Of a stretch of DNA of 64,000 nucleotides, positions 24,721-31,895 are shown in pieces. The notes under the pieces are model-generated. The model worked only from the letters and a program-made list of their open reading frames with translations. It did not search any database and was not told where the DNA came from. The translations under genes and the position numbers were made by a program. Origin of the DNA: Chloroflexota bacterium (GTDB lineage Bacteria > Chloroflexota > UBA6077 > JACCZL01); assembly GCA_020845495.1 (NCBI GenBank), contig JADLFM010000166.1, positions 124,001-188,000 of the forward strand, read 5' to 3'. Within the stretch, counting starts at the first letter, position 1. The number at the start of each line of letters is the position of its first letter.

Positions 24721-26469
24721 ATGGACAGGACGCTCTCGCCCGAGACGCTGGCGGCTCAGGCCGAGTACAGTGCCGAGTCACGCGTGCGCGGGCTGGTCCC
24801 GCCGATCCATCCGTCGACCGCCTACGAGAGCGATCCCGACGGCGTCTACCCGGCGAACCGGGTCTACACGCGGGCCGACAATCCCACCTACGAAACCGCC
24901 GAGCGCTTGCTCGCCGCGCTGGAGGGGGGCGCGGCGTGCGCCCTGTTCGCCTCGGGTAACGCCGCGGCGACGGCTGTCTTCCAATCGCTGCTGCCGGGCG
25001 ATCACGTCCTGGTGGCGCGGGTGCTGTACTGGGGTATCCGTAAGTGGCTGGCGGAGTTCGCGGTCACCTGGGGACTCGAGGTCGAGTTCGTGGACACGAC
25101 CGATCCGATCCAGGTGCGCCAGACTCTTCGGCCCGGCCACACACGCCTGCTCTGGCTCGAGACTCCGGCCAATCCGACCTGGGAGGTCACCGACCTGCGC
25201 GCCGTTATCGAGATCGCCCACGCCGCGAACGTGCATGTGGCGGTCGACAACACGGTGCCGACCCCGGTCCTGACGCGTCCTTTTGAGTTTGGCGCCGATC
25301 TGGTAGTCCATTCGGCCACCAAGTACTTGAACGGCCACAGCGACGTGCTGGCCGGCGCCGTGGTCACAGCGCAGGCGGATCCACTCTGGGAGCGGATTCG
25401 CTCCTGGCGGCGAAACGCCGGTGCCGTGCCCGGTCCCTTTGAAGCCTGGCTGTTACAGCGCGGGATGCGGACGCTCTTCGTGCGGGTCCGTCGCTCGTCC
25501 GAGTCTGCTCTGGCTGTGGCGCAGCACTTCGAGCGCCATCCGGCGCTCCAAACGGTGCTTTACCCGGGCCTCCCGTCCCATCCGGGATACGAGATCGCGG
25601 CCCGTCAGATGGCCGGCGGGTTCGGGGGGATGCTCTCGATTCGGGTGAAGGGCGGGGAGGCTCAGGCGCGGGCCGTACTCGCCGCCGTCAACGTGTTCAA
25701 GCGCACGACCTCGCTTGGCGGCGTCGAGAGCCTGATCGAGCATCGACGTACTTCTGAGGGACCATCGTCGCCCGTCCCTGACGACCTCTTGCGCCTGTCG
25801 ATTGGCCTGGAGGCTCCCGATGACCTGATCGCCGATCTTGAAGTGGCGTTGGAGGGCCTGCCCCAGGTTCATCCTCCCGACACGTCGGCGCCTGCATACA
25901 CGAGCACCTCAACAGTGCCGCCCACACATGACCTCGCGGTGGCCGTCAAGGCCGTCCTCGAACGCAGCCTCGGGCCGCTCGCGATCGCTCGGGGAGGCGA
26001 GCTCCGCCTCGTGGGCGTGCACGATGGCGTCGTGACACTCGAAGCGTGCGGCTCCCCCGGTGCGTTGCGTCCGCTCATGGCCCAGATCGAAGCGCTCGTG
26101 CGCCGAGATGTGCCCGAGATTCTAGGGATCCGGTTCGTCGAACCTGACGTTGTGCCTCTCAGCGCGTCGGAGCCGGCCGGTGGTCAAGGCGCCCTCGAGC
26201 TGGTCGAGCAGGTCCGTCGTGCGATCGACGAGGATGTGAATCCGGCCGTCGCGCATCATCGCGGGCGGGTCGAACTGGTCGACGTCGTTGACCGCATGGT
26301 CCATGTCCGTCTCGAGGGCGGGTGCCAGGGTTGTAGCCTGGCCGCGGTGACGGTGTGGCAGGGCATCGAGCCGGTGCTGCGAGAGCGGGTGCCCGAGATA
26401 CTCGGCGTGGTCGACGTTACCGACCACCAGGCCGGCCGCGATCCCTTTTACGCGCCATCGAAACGCTGA
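24721..26469 (+). CDS. Cystathionine gamma-synthase/lyase-type PLP enzyme fused to two NifU-like domains
   Basis: A 582-residue fusion. Residues 1 to about 385 are a complete Cys/Met-metabolism PLP enzyme: VYTRADNPTYE phosphate site, ETPANPTWEV, Lys201 in VHSATKYLNGHSDVLAG, TSLGGVESLIEHR, and RLSIGLEAPDDL. About 405-475 is a NifU-C-like domain that has lost the metal-binding CxxC (EACGSPGAL, single C443). About 493-565 is an intact NifU-C domain with C535 and C538 in GGCQGCSLAAVT and VPEILGVVDV. Known Nfu domains carry Fe-S clusters; known CGS/CGL enzymes handle cystathionine, cysteine or homocysteine. A combined sulfur-mobilising and cluster-assembly role is inference. The ATG has GAGGGG upstream. 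A small Cys-rich protein gene is convergent. Confidence 0.88.
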   Translation: MDRTLSPETLAAQAEYSAESRVRGLVPPIHPSTAYESDPDGVYPANRVYTRADNPTYETAERLLAALEGGAACALFASGNAAATAVFQSLLPGDHVLVARVLYWGIRKWLAEFAVTWGLEVEFVDTTDPIQVRQTLRPGHTRLLWLETPANPTWEVTDLRAVIEIAHAANVHVAVDNTVPTPVLTRPFEFGADLVVHSATKYLNGHSDVLAGAVVTAQADPLWERIRSWRRNAGAVPGPFEAWLLQRGMRTLFVRVRRSSESALAVAQHFERHPALQTVLYPGLPSHPGYEIAARQMAGGFGGMLSIRVKGGEAQARAVLAAVNVFKRTTSLGGVESLIEHRRTSEGPSSPVPDDLLRLSIGLEAPDDLIADLEVALEGLPQVHPPDTSAPAYTSTSTVPPTHDLAVAVKAVLERSLGPLAIARGGELRLVGVHDGVVTLEACGSPGALRPLMAQIEALVRRDVPEILGIRFVEPDVVPLSASEPAGGQGALELVEQVRRAIDEDVNPAVAHHRGRVELVDVVDRMVHVRLEGGCQGCSLAAVTVWQGIEPVLRERVPEILGVVDVTDHQAGRDPFYAPSKR

Positions 26470-26535
26470 ACGGCGCCGAGCGGGAGCAGGGGTTGGGGCA
26501 AGCCTGCCCGACAGCAGCCGAGGCGGGCGCCGTTC
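26468..26535. terminator. Branched hairpin between convergent genes
   Basis: GAACGGCGCC (26468-26477) and GGCGCCGTTC (26526-26535) form a perfect 10-bp stem. The 48-nt interior contains a smaller GGGCA/TGCCC pairing. It starts at the fusion gene's stop codon and lies before the convergent Cys-rich gene's end. Confidence 0.5.
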
Positions 26536-26591
26536 GGACGAACAGGTATGCGCCAGGTTACGGACAGCGCGGCCTGCTGACGTCGTGCGGC

Positions 26592-26858
26592 TCAGGCGCC
26601 GTCGAGCTCGGGGAGCGGGACCGGCTCGCCGCGTGGGGTGCAGACGCCGCAGTGCAGCGCGTCCTCGACCACGATCGCCCGCATGTCCTCGCTCGGGCGT
26701 GCCCGGTAGACGCCGACGATGTACGGCCGGATCTGAGCGTGCTCGCGGCAGGCACCTCGTCCGCAGAAGCGGCAGGCGCCGAGCGCGGTCTTCTCGCAGG
26801 TCCAACAGTCCACGCGGCGTACCTCGTGCCCGATCAAGCGGCGGCAGTCGTAGGGCAA
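26592..26858 (-). CDS. Small Cys-rich zinc-ribbon-like protein
   Basis: An 88-residue protein, or 73 residues if it starts at the GTG at 26813. It has CWTCEKTALGACRFCGRGACREH, two CxxC-type pairs followed by Cys and His, and a further CGVC near the C-terminus. This pattern suggests two structural zinc sites or a cross-brace, as in short treble-clef or B-box-like proteins. The TTG at 26858 lacks a ribosome binding site. GTG 26813 has GAGGT about 8 nt upstream but would drop one early Cys. No family was recognised. It is convergent with the PLP/NifU fusion, and a metal-handling partner role is possible but unproven. Confidence 0.6.
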   Translation of the reverse strand: MPYDCRRLIGHEVRRVDCWTCEKTALGACRFCGRGACREHAQIRPYIVGVYRARPSEDMRAIVVEDALHCGVCTPRGEPVPLPELDGA

Positions 26859-26900
26859 GTGGAGTCCAGTTGCCGCCCAAGTGGAGTCCAGTTGCCGCCC
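26857..26900. repeat. 22-bp tandem duplication
   Basis: A 22-bp unit beginning AAGTGGAGTCCAGTTG is repeated perfectly head to tail (26857-26878, 26879-26900) and is followed by the start of a third copy. It sits at and upstream of the Cys-rich protein start. Confidence 0.85.
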
Positions 26901-27333
26901 AAGGGTAGCGCAGGCCAGTGCGTTGTCCCAAGGTGCGAAAGAAGTGAGTTTCTCGTCTCACTCGGCCGAGTCGAACCGTGACCTGGTCGTCTAACCCAGC
27001 GTGCGAATCTGGCGAGGGAGGAACGCCCGTGCATCACCCGGTCAGCCCTGGCCCGCTCCGAGCCGGACGCCACGGACGTACACGAGTGCAACTCCTGCAC
27101 ATCCTCACCCGGGTGCGGGAACGAGGGCAGCGGGTGAGCGACTCCGAGCGCGCACGTCCGGTGCTGGAGGACAGGGGGAAGGGGCGCGCAGGCTCGTGCA
27201 GGCTGCCCGCTCTTGACAGGTCCGAGAGGGCGTCCTTATAACCGCCGAGCCGGTCCGATCTGCCTGTGCCCCGAACCGACCGGCACGGAGACTGGGGCAC
27301 CGTGGAGTTCGGGCGCAACCCGCTCGGAGCGCG
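26901..27333. other. Intergenic region before the rodZ-like gene
   Basis: About 430 bp beyond the tandem repeat. It holds a strong promoter (27213-27242). A ribosome-binding-like GAGGGAGGA before a GTG at about 27029 starts an Arg-rich frame with no protein character, so I do not call it a gene. No RNA gene was recognised. Confidence 0.45.
27213..27242 (+). promoter_or_regulatory. Sigma-70 promoter for rodZ-like/rimO
   Basis: TTGACA (27213-27218) and TATAAC (27237-27242) are separated by 18 nt, the best -35/-10 pair in the window. It lies 92 nt before the rodZ-like ATG at 27334. Confidence 0.7.
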
Positions 27334-28116
27334 ATGGGGACATTCGGAGACACGCTTCGTAGCGCGCGTGAGGATCTCGACGCCTCGCTCGTGGACGTCG
27401 AGCGGGAGACGCGCATCAATCGCCGCTACCTGGCTGCGCTCGAGCGCGAGGACGAGTCGGCCTTGCCGGCCGCCGTGTATACGCGCGGCTTCATCCGCAC
27501 GTACTGTCAGTACCTCGGGCTGAACCCTGAGGGGATGCTCGACCTGTTCGGACCGCGCCACGTCCTCGAGCAGAAGGTGGACGTGCGGCCGATCCCAGCC
27601 GAGATCGCTTCGACGCCGTCGCTGCCGATGCGACCGGTCGTCGCGCTCGCCGCTATCGTGATGGCGGCGCTGCTGACCACCTATCTCTGGTCCCAGTATA
27701 CTTCCTTCGTCGAGAGTGTCGGCCGACTCGATACCGTGCCATCGGCGCGCTCCACCTCAGCGCCGCCGACCTTTCCACCTCGACCGACGTCCGGCCCGTC
27801 GTCCACGCCGGGGCTTGCGGGTGTGCCGGTCCTGGCGCCGCTGGCTTCGCCGAGCCCGTCGCCGTCCCCGTCGAATCGGGGATTGGTGGTCGAGGCCGAG
27901 ATCGTGGATCGCACCTGGCTGGAAGTCTGGGTGGATGGCAAGTCGGTCTTCGCGGATACAGTTCAGCCGGGCACGTCGCGGACGTTTACCGCGGAACAGC
28001 AAGTGCGCTTGCGCGTCGGGAATGCGGCCGGCGCGAAAGTCGTAGTCAATGGGACAGCACAAGGGCCGCTCGGGGCTCGGGGACAGGCAGTCGATGCAAG
28101 CTGGGGACGGCAGTAG
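27334..28116 (+). CDS. RodZ-like helix-turn-helix membrane protein
   Basis: A 260-residue bitopic protein. The N-terminal Xre-type HTH (about 1-75) has GDTLRSAREDLDASLVDVERETRI, YLAALEREDESALPAAVYTRGFIRTYCQYLGL. A membrane helix lies near 99-118 (VVALAAIVMAALLTTYLW). A Pro/Ser/Thr-rich linker (about 135-180) leads to a C-terminal DUF4115-type beta domain (VVEAEIVDRTWLEVWVDGKSVFADTVQPG). RodZ anchors MreB and helps set rod shape; here the HTH is cytoplasmic and the beta domain is outside. It is followed at once by rimO, probably as one transcript from the promoter at 27213. No mreB is in the window, so the cell-shape role is inferred. Confidence 0.85.
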   Translation: MGTFGDTLRSAREDLDASLVDVERETRINRRYLAALEREDESALPAAVYTRGFIRTYCQYLGLNPEGMLDLFGPRHVLEQKVDVRPIPAEIASTPSLPMRPVVALAAIVMAALLTTYLWSQYTSFVESVGRLDTVPSARSTSAPPTFPPRPTSGPSSTPGLAGVPVLAPLASPSPSPSPSNRGLVVEAEIVDRTWLEVWVDGKSVFADTVQPGTSRTFTAEQQVRLRVGNAAGAKVVVNGTAQGPLGARGQAVDASWGRQ

Positions 28117-28117
28117 C

Positions 28118-28171
28118 GTGAGCGGCGGCGAGCGGGTGAGCGGCGGCGAGCGGGTGAGCGGCGGCGAGCGC
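28118..28171 (+). repeat. 18-bp triplication at the rimO 5' end
   Basis: GTGAGCGGCGGCGAGCGG occurs in three head-to-tail copies (28118-28135, 28136-28153, 28154-28171, the last base changed). It encodes three VSGGER hexapeptides. Each copy begins with a GTG that could serve as a start codon. Confidence 0.85.
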
Positions 28172-29617
28172 GCGAGCGGACCTTCGCACGCTCGCGAGGT
28201 GACGGGCATCGTCGACGGGACGGGCGAAGCCGCGAGCACCGCTAAGGGCAGGCGCTTTATGCTGGTCACGCTCGGCTGCGCCAAGAACGCCGTCGACTCC
28301 GAGGGCATTCAGCAACTCCTGATCGCCCAGGGGTATGAGCAGACCGACTCCGAGCACGCCGATATCGTGGTCGTCAACACCTGCGGCTTCATCGACGCGG
28401 CGCGCCAGGAGTCCATCGACACGCTGCTGGAGCTTGGGCAGGCGAAGCGGCCCGGTCAGAAGTTGCTGGCGACGGGCTGCCTGACCGAGCGCTACCCCGA
28501 AGAGTTGGCGGCCGAGATCCCGGAGATCGACGCCATCGTCGGTGCGCGCAACTGGCGGACGGTGCCGCGCTTCGCCAACGAGTTGACCGTGCTGCCGCCG
28601 GAGCCGCGCCAGCCGGGCACGTCGCTCGATCTGATGGCCATCGCACCGAAGGGCGCGATCGATCTGGCGATGCCGCGCCGCGCCGCGGCCGGCCCCAGCG
28701 CCTACGTCAAGATCTCCGACGGCTGCAATCAGAAGTGCGCCTTTTGCGCCATCCCCAGCATGAAAGGGCTGCTGCGCAGCAAGCCACGCGAGTTGATCCT
28801 GCGCGAAATCGGCGAACTGATCGACCAAGGCGTCCGAGAGGTCGTGCTGGTGGCTCAGGACAGCACGAATTACGGTCGGGACTGGGGCGAGCGCGACGGC
28901 CTGGCGACCCTCCTGCGCGCGATCACCGACACGTACCCGGGCCTCGACTGGCTGCGAGTGATGTACGCCTATCCGAGCCACGTCACGCGCGGCTTCCTCG
29001 AGGTGATGGCCGAGCGCCCCCAGATCTGCAAGTACTTCGACATGCCGCTTCAGCACACACACCCTCGGACGCTGCAACGGATGCGCCGGCCCCATCGACC
29101 CGTCGACGACCTCCTTGGCTGGATTCGCTCGATCGTGCCGGGCGTGACGCTGAGGACGACCTTCATCACCGGCTTTCCCGGCGAGACCGAGGAGGAGCAT
29201 CATCACGTCCTGCGCTCGATCGAGACGCTTGGGTTCGGGCGGGCCGGCGTGTTTCTCTACTCAGACGAGGAGGGCACGGCCGCCTTCGAGCAGCCCCACC
29301 GAGTCCCGAAGAGCGTCAAGCAGCGGCGCCGCCACGAATTGATGGAGGCGGCGCGGGCCGCGTCCCGGCGCGCCAACGATGCGCTGGTGGGCACGGTGCA
29401 GGACGTCCTGGTCGAGGGTGAAGGAGAGTTCGAGGGGCGCCCGGTACGAGTCGGGCGAACCCGGCGGGATGCGCCAGAGGTCGACGGTCTGGTGTTCCTG
29501 GACGGCCCGGCCACGGTCGGTACGATCGTCCAGGCGCGCATCGCGGCGGCGCTCGACTATGATCTCATCGGCGGCCCGATCTCGGAGAACAGAGGCGCCG
29601 GATCGGTCTCACACTAG
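28118..29617 (+). CDS. rimO: Ribosomal protein S12 methylthiotransferase
   Basis: About 499 residues. This radical-SAM enzyme adds a methylthio group to an Asp of ribosomal protein S12. The UPF0004 domain has its cluster cysteines in LVTLGCAKNAVDSEG, NTCGFIDAA and ATGCLTERYPE. The radical-SAM motif is CNQKCAFCAIP, and SRKP-like RSKPRELILREI follows. FLYSDEEGTAAFE and a C-terminal TRAM domain (VLVEGEGEFEGRPVRVGRTRRDAPEVDG) separate RimO from MiaB. The start is uncertain: an ATG at 28049 overlaps rodZ, while the GTG at 28118 lies just past the rodZ stop with GGGGAC upstream. The first 50 residues include an 18-bp triplication and are not conserved in character. Confidence 0.93.
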   Translation: MSGGERVSGGERVSGGERASGPSHAREVTGIVDGTGEAASTAKGRRFMLVTLGCAKNAVDSEGIQQLLIAQGYEQTDSEHADIVVVNTCGFIDAARQESIDTLLELGQAKRPGQKLLATGCLTERYPEELAAEIPEIDAIVGARNWRTVPRFANELTVLPPEPRQPGTSLDLMAIAPKGAIDLAMPRRAAAGPSAYVKISDGCNQKCAFCAIPSMKGLLRSKPRELILREIGELIDQGVREVVLVAQDSTNYGRDWGERDGLATLLRAITDTYPGLDWLRVMYAYPSHVTRGFLEVMAERPQICKYFDMPLQHTHPRTLQRMRRPHRPVDDLLGWIRSIVPGVTLRTTFITGFPGETEEEHHHVLRSIETLGFGRAGVFLYSDEEGTAAFEQPHRVPKSVKQRRRHELMEAARAASRRANDALVGTVQDVLVEGEGEFEGRPVRVGRTRRDAPEVDGLVFLDGPATVGTIVQARIAAALDYDLIGGPISENRGAGSVSH

Positions 29618-29634
29618 AACGTCTGTGCTATAAT
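29617..29634 (+). promoter_or_regulatory. recA extended -10 promoter with SOS-box-like sequence
   Basis: TATAAT (29629-29634) is preceded by TG-C, forming an extended -10, with no good -35. GAAC-GTCT-GTGC (29617-29628) is two positions from the GAAC-RNRY-GTTY Gram-positive LexA box and abuts the -10. Repression by LexA is plausible but unproven. Confidence 0.5.
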
Positions 29635-29707
29635 TCAGAGGCTGGGGTCGGGACGACGAGCGCTCGAGTCGAGCCGCTCCACCGAGCCGAGGAGCAGGGG
29701 AGGCACC

Positions 29708-30772
29708 GTGGACAGCGACAAGGCAAAAGCTCTCGACCTGGCCGTCAGCCAGATCGAGCGGCAGTTTGGCAAGGGCTCGATCATGAAACTTGGCGAGGCC
29801 CACTCCAAGCTGGCCATCGATGCGATCTCGACCGGCGCGATCGCGCTGGACGTCGCCCTCGGTGTGGGCGGGATTCCGCGTGGGCGCGTCATCGAGATTT
29901 ATGGACCAGAGTCGTCAGGCAAGACGACGATTGTCCAGCACATCATCGCCGAGTGTCAGCGGCAAGGCGGCGTTGCGGCCCTCATCGATGCCGAGCACGC
30001 GCTCGACCCGGTGTACGCCCGCAATTGCGGCGTCAATATCGACGAACTGTTCATCTCGCAGCCGGACACGGGCGAGCAGGCGCTCGAGATCGCCGAGGCG
30101 CTGGTGCGGAGCGGCGCGCTCGACGTGGTAGCGATCGACTCGGTGGCGGCGCTCGTGCCGCGGGCCGAGCTCGAAGGCGACATGGGCGACAGCCACGTTG
30201 GCTTGCAGGCTCGGCTGATGTCGCAGGCGCTGCGGAAGCTCACGGGCGCGATCAGCCGCTCGAAGACGTCGGTCGTCTTCACCAACCAGCTTCGTGAGAA
30301 GGTGGGCGTCATGTTCGGGAACCCCGAGACGACGCCTGGCGGCCGGGCGTTGAAGTTCTACGCCTCGGTACGGCTGGACGTTCGGCGGATCGAGTCGATC
30401 AAGCAGGGCAGCGAGGTGATCGGCAACCGGACCAAGGTCCGGGTGGTCAAGAACAAGGTTGCGCCGCCGTTCCGACTCGCCGAATTCGACATCATGTACA
30501 ACGAGGGTATCTCGAAGGAGGGCGGCCTCCTGGATCTCGGCGTCGAGCAGGCGATCATCCGCAAGGCCGGGGCATTCTTCACCTTCAGCGAGACTCGCCT
30601 TGGCCAGGGTCGTGAGAACGCCAAGGAGTTCCTACGCCGCAATCCCGAGGTCCGCGACGAGATCGAGCGCCTGATTCGGGCACAGACGTTGACGGCTCGG
30701 GCCGCGGTCACTCCTCCGGTCGGCGCTGAGAACGGCCAGGCCGCCGCCGACGAACTGGTGGACGCCTTCTAG
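29708..30772 (+). CDS. recA: Recombinase A
   Basis: A 354-residue DNA strand-exchange ATPase of normal length. Walker [10 protein letters not shown], the [11 protein letters not shown] segment, the Walker B region [26 protein letters not shown], and loop regions [55 protein letters not shown] are all intact. The GTG at 29708 is supported by GGGAGG just upstream. The transcript starts at an extended -10 beside a degenerate SOS box, and a 19-bp hairpin lies between it and recX. It is an ordinary housekeeping recA with no intein. Confidence 0.98.
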   Translation: MDSDKAKALDLAVSQIERQFGKGSIMKLGEAHSKLAIDAISTGAIALDVALGVGGIPRGRVIEIYGPESSGKTTIVQHIIAECQRQGGVAALIDAEHALDPVYARNCGVNIDELFISQPDTGEQALEIAEALVRSGALDVVAIDSVAALVPRAELEGDMGDSHVGLQARLMSQALRKLTGAISRSKTSVVFTNQLREKVGVMFGNPETTPGGRALKFYASVRLDVRRIESIKQGSEVIGNRTKVRVVKNKVAPPFRLAEFDIMYNEGISKEGGLLDLGVEQAIIRKAGAFFTFSETRLGQGRENAKEFLRRNPEVRDEIERLIRAQTLTARAAVTPPVGAENGQAAADELVDAF

Positions 30773-30776
30773 TCAA

Positions 30777-30829
30777 GTGGCGAGCAGGGAGGGGTTTGCT
30801 CTCTTCACTCACCCCTCCCTGCTCGCCAC
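30777..30829 (+). terminator. Strong recA-recX hairpin
   Basis: A perfect 19-bp stem (30777-30795 with 30811-30829, arms beginning GTGGCGAGCAGGG) has a 15-nt loop, 4 nt after the recA stop and 12 nt before the recX ATG. It may stop or attenuate transcription into recX, as known for the recA-recX pair elsewhere. There is no T-run. Confidence 0.65.
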
Positions 30830-30841
30830 ACACCCCTCGTC

Positions 30842-31480
30842 ATGATTAACGGCATCATCACGGCGATCGAGCCGCAGGTCCGGCGGGCCGGTCGCCGCAG
30901 CAACGTGTTCGTCGATGGCCGATATGCCTTCAGCCTGTCGACCGAGCTTGTAGGAGCGCTCAAGGTCGGCGAGCCGATGGCGGCCTCGCGCACGGCCGAT
31001 TTGCTCTGGCGAGACGAGCTTGGACGGTGCTACGACTCAGCCCTGCACTTCCTGGGGTCGCGGCCTCGCAGCGAGCGGGAAATCCGCGACCGGCTCGCCC
31101 GTCACGGCTACGCTGGCGACCTCGTGGACGTCGCGATCGGCAAGCTGCGCGACATCGGCCTTGTGGACGATGCCGCCTTTGCCCACTACTGGGTGGAGCA
31201 GCGCCAGACCCACCGACCGCGCGGCGCCCGCCTGATTCGACAGGAGCTACGTCAGAAAGGCGTCGACGCGGAGACGACCGCCGAAGCGCTGTCGGAGGAC
31301 GGTGGCGACGTCGAGGCGGAGGGTGCGTATCAGGCGGCACGGCGCAAGGCCGAGTCCTTGCGGCGGCTCGACGAGCGGACGTTCCACCAACGCCTCGGCG
31401 CCTTCCTCCAGCGGCGCGGCTTCGACTTCGAGACGACGCGCACGGTCGTGAGCCGGCTCTGGAGCGAACTCGGCGCGTGA
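30842..31480 (+). CDS. recX: RecA regulatory protein
   Basis: A 212-residue helical protein that binds RecA filaments and modulates their activity. The N-terminal part (IITAIEPQVRRAGRRSNVFVDGRYAFSLS) matches the Gram-positive/Chloroflexi-type RecX extension. The three-helix repeats follow (ALHFLGSRPRSEREIRDRLARHGY; DVAIGKLRDIGLVDDAAFAHYWVEQR; RGARLIRQELRQKGV; RLGAFLQRRGFDFETTRTVVSRLW). No Shine-Dalgarno is visible: the ATG comes 12 nt after the large recA-recX hairpin. Expression may therefore be low or depend on read-through. Assignment is secure from sequence and neighbourhood. Confidence 0.93.
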   Translation: MINGIITAIEPQVRRAGRRSNVFVDGRYAFSLSTELVGALKVGEPMAASRTADLLWRDELGRCYDSALHFLGSRPRSEREIRDRLARHGYAGDLVDVAIGKLRDIGLVDDAAFAHYWVEQRQTHRPRGARLIRQELRQKGVDAETTAEALSEDGGDVEAEGAYQAARRKAESLRRLDERTFHQRLGAFLQRRGFDFETTRTVVSRLWSELGA

Positions 31481-31895
31481 GGCGGTGCGAGCCGCGGATG
31501 CCGTGATGGCGTCCTCTGGAACCTCCTGGCCTGGGCATGGCCCGGACTGGCAGTCTGCGCCTGGCGCTCGCTCCAGTTGCCGGTACCACGTCCGCCACGG
31601 GACCGACTCGACGCACCGTCGCGCACCGTCCGGACCCCGAGAATAGACGCTGCGTCGCCACGTTGCCGACAGCCTAAGCGTGGACATAAAGTACGTCACG
31701 ATCTCGGGAGCCGTATCCGTCCGGGTGCGGCGCCGCTCAGACCCGGACCGGCAGTATGCTGTGTTGCCCGGCCGGGGAGCATGGCGCCGTGGCCATGCGC
31801 TACGATCGCGGTCCGATGGAACTCGTTGACGAGCCGAGAGTCGCCTGGCACGGTCTGGGCGACAGTGCGTGCCGCCACAAAGGGGAAATGCCGTG
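31481..31895. other. Intergenic region before the ABC transporter
   Basis: About 415 bp between recX and the substrate-binding protein gene. Open frames here lack protein character. Weak hexamers (TTGCCG about 31663; TTGACG 31826-31831) have no well-spaced -10. AGGGGA close to 31881-31886 is the ribosome binding site of the next gene. Nothing else was recognised. Confidence 0.4.

Noticed and set aside
27029..27241. Possible small gene after GAGGGAGGA before a GTG, and a Cys-containing frame (ECNSC...) in another phase
   Set aside because: The GTG frame is Arg-rich without structure; the Cys frame has no ATG/GTG/TTG start. Neither is convincing.
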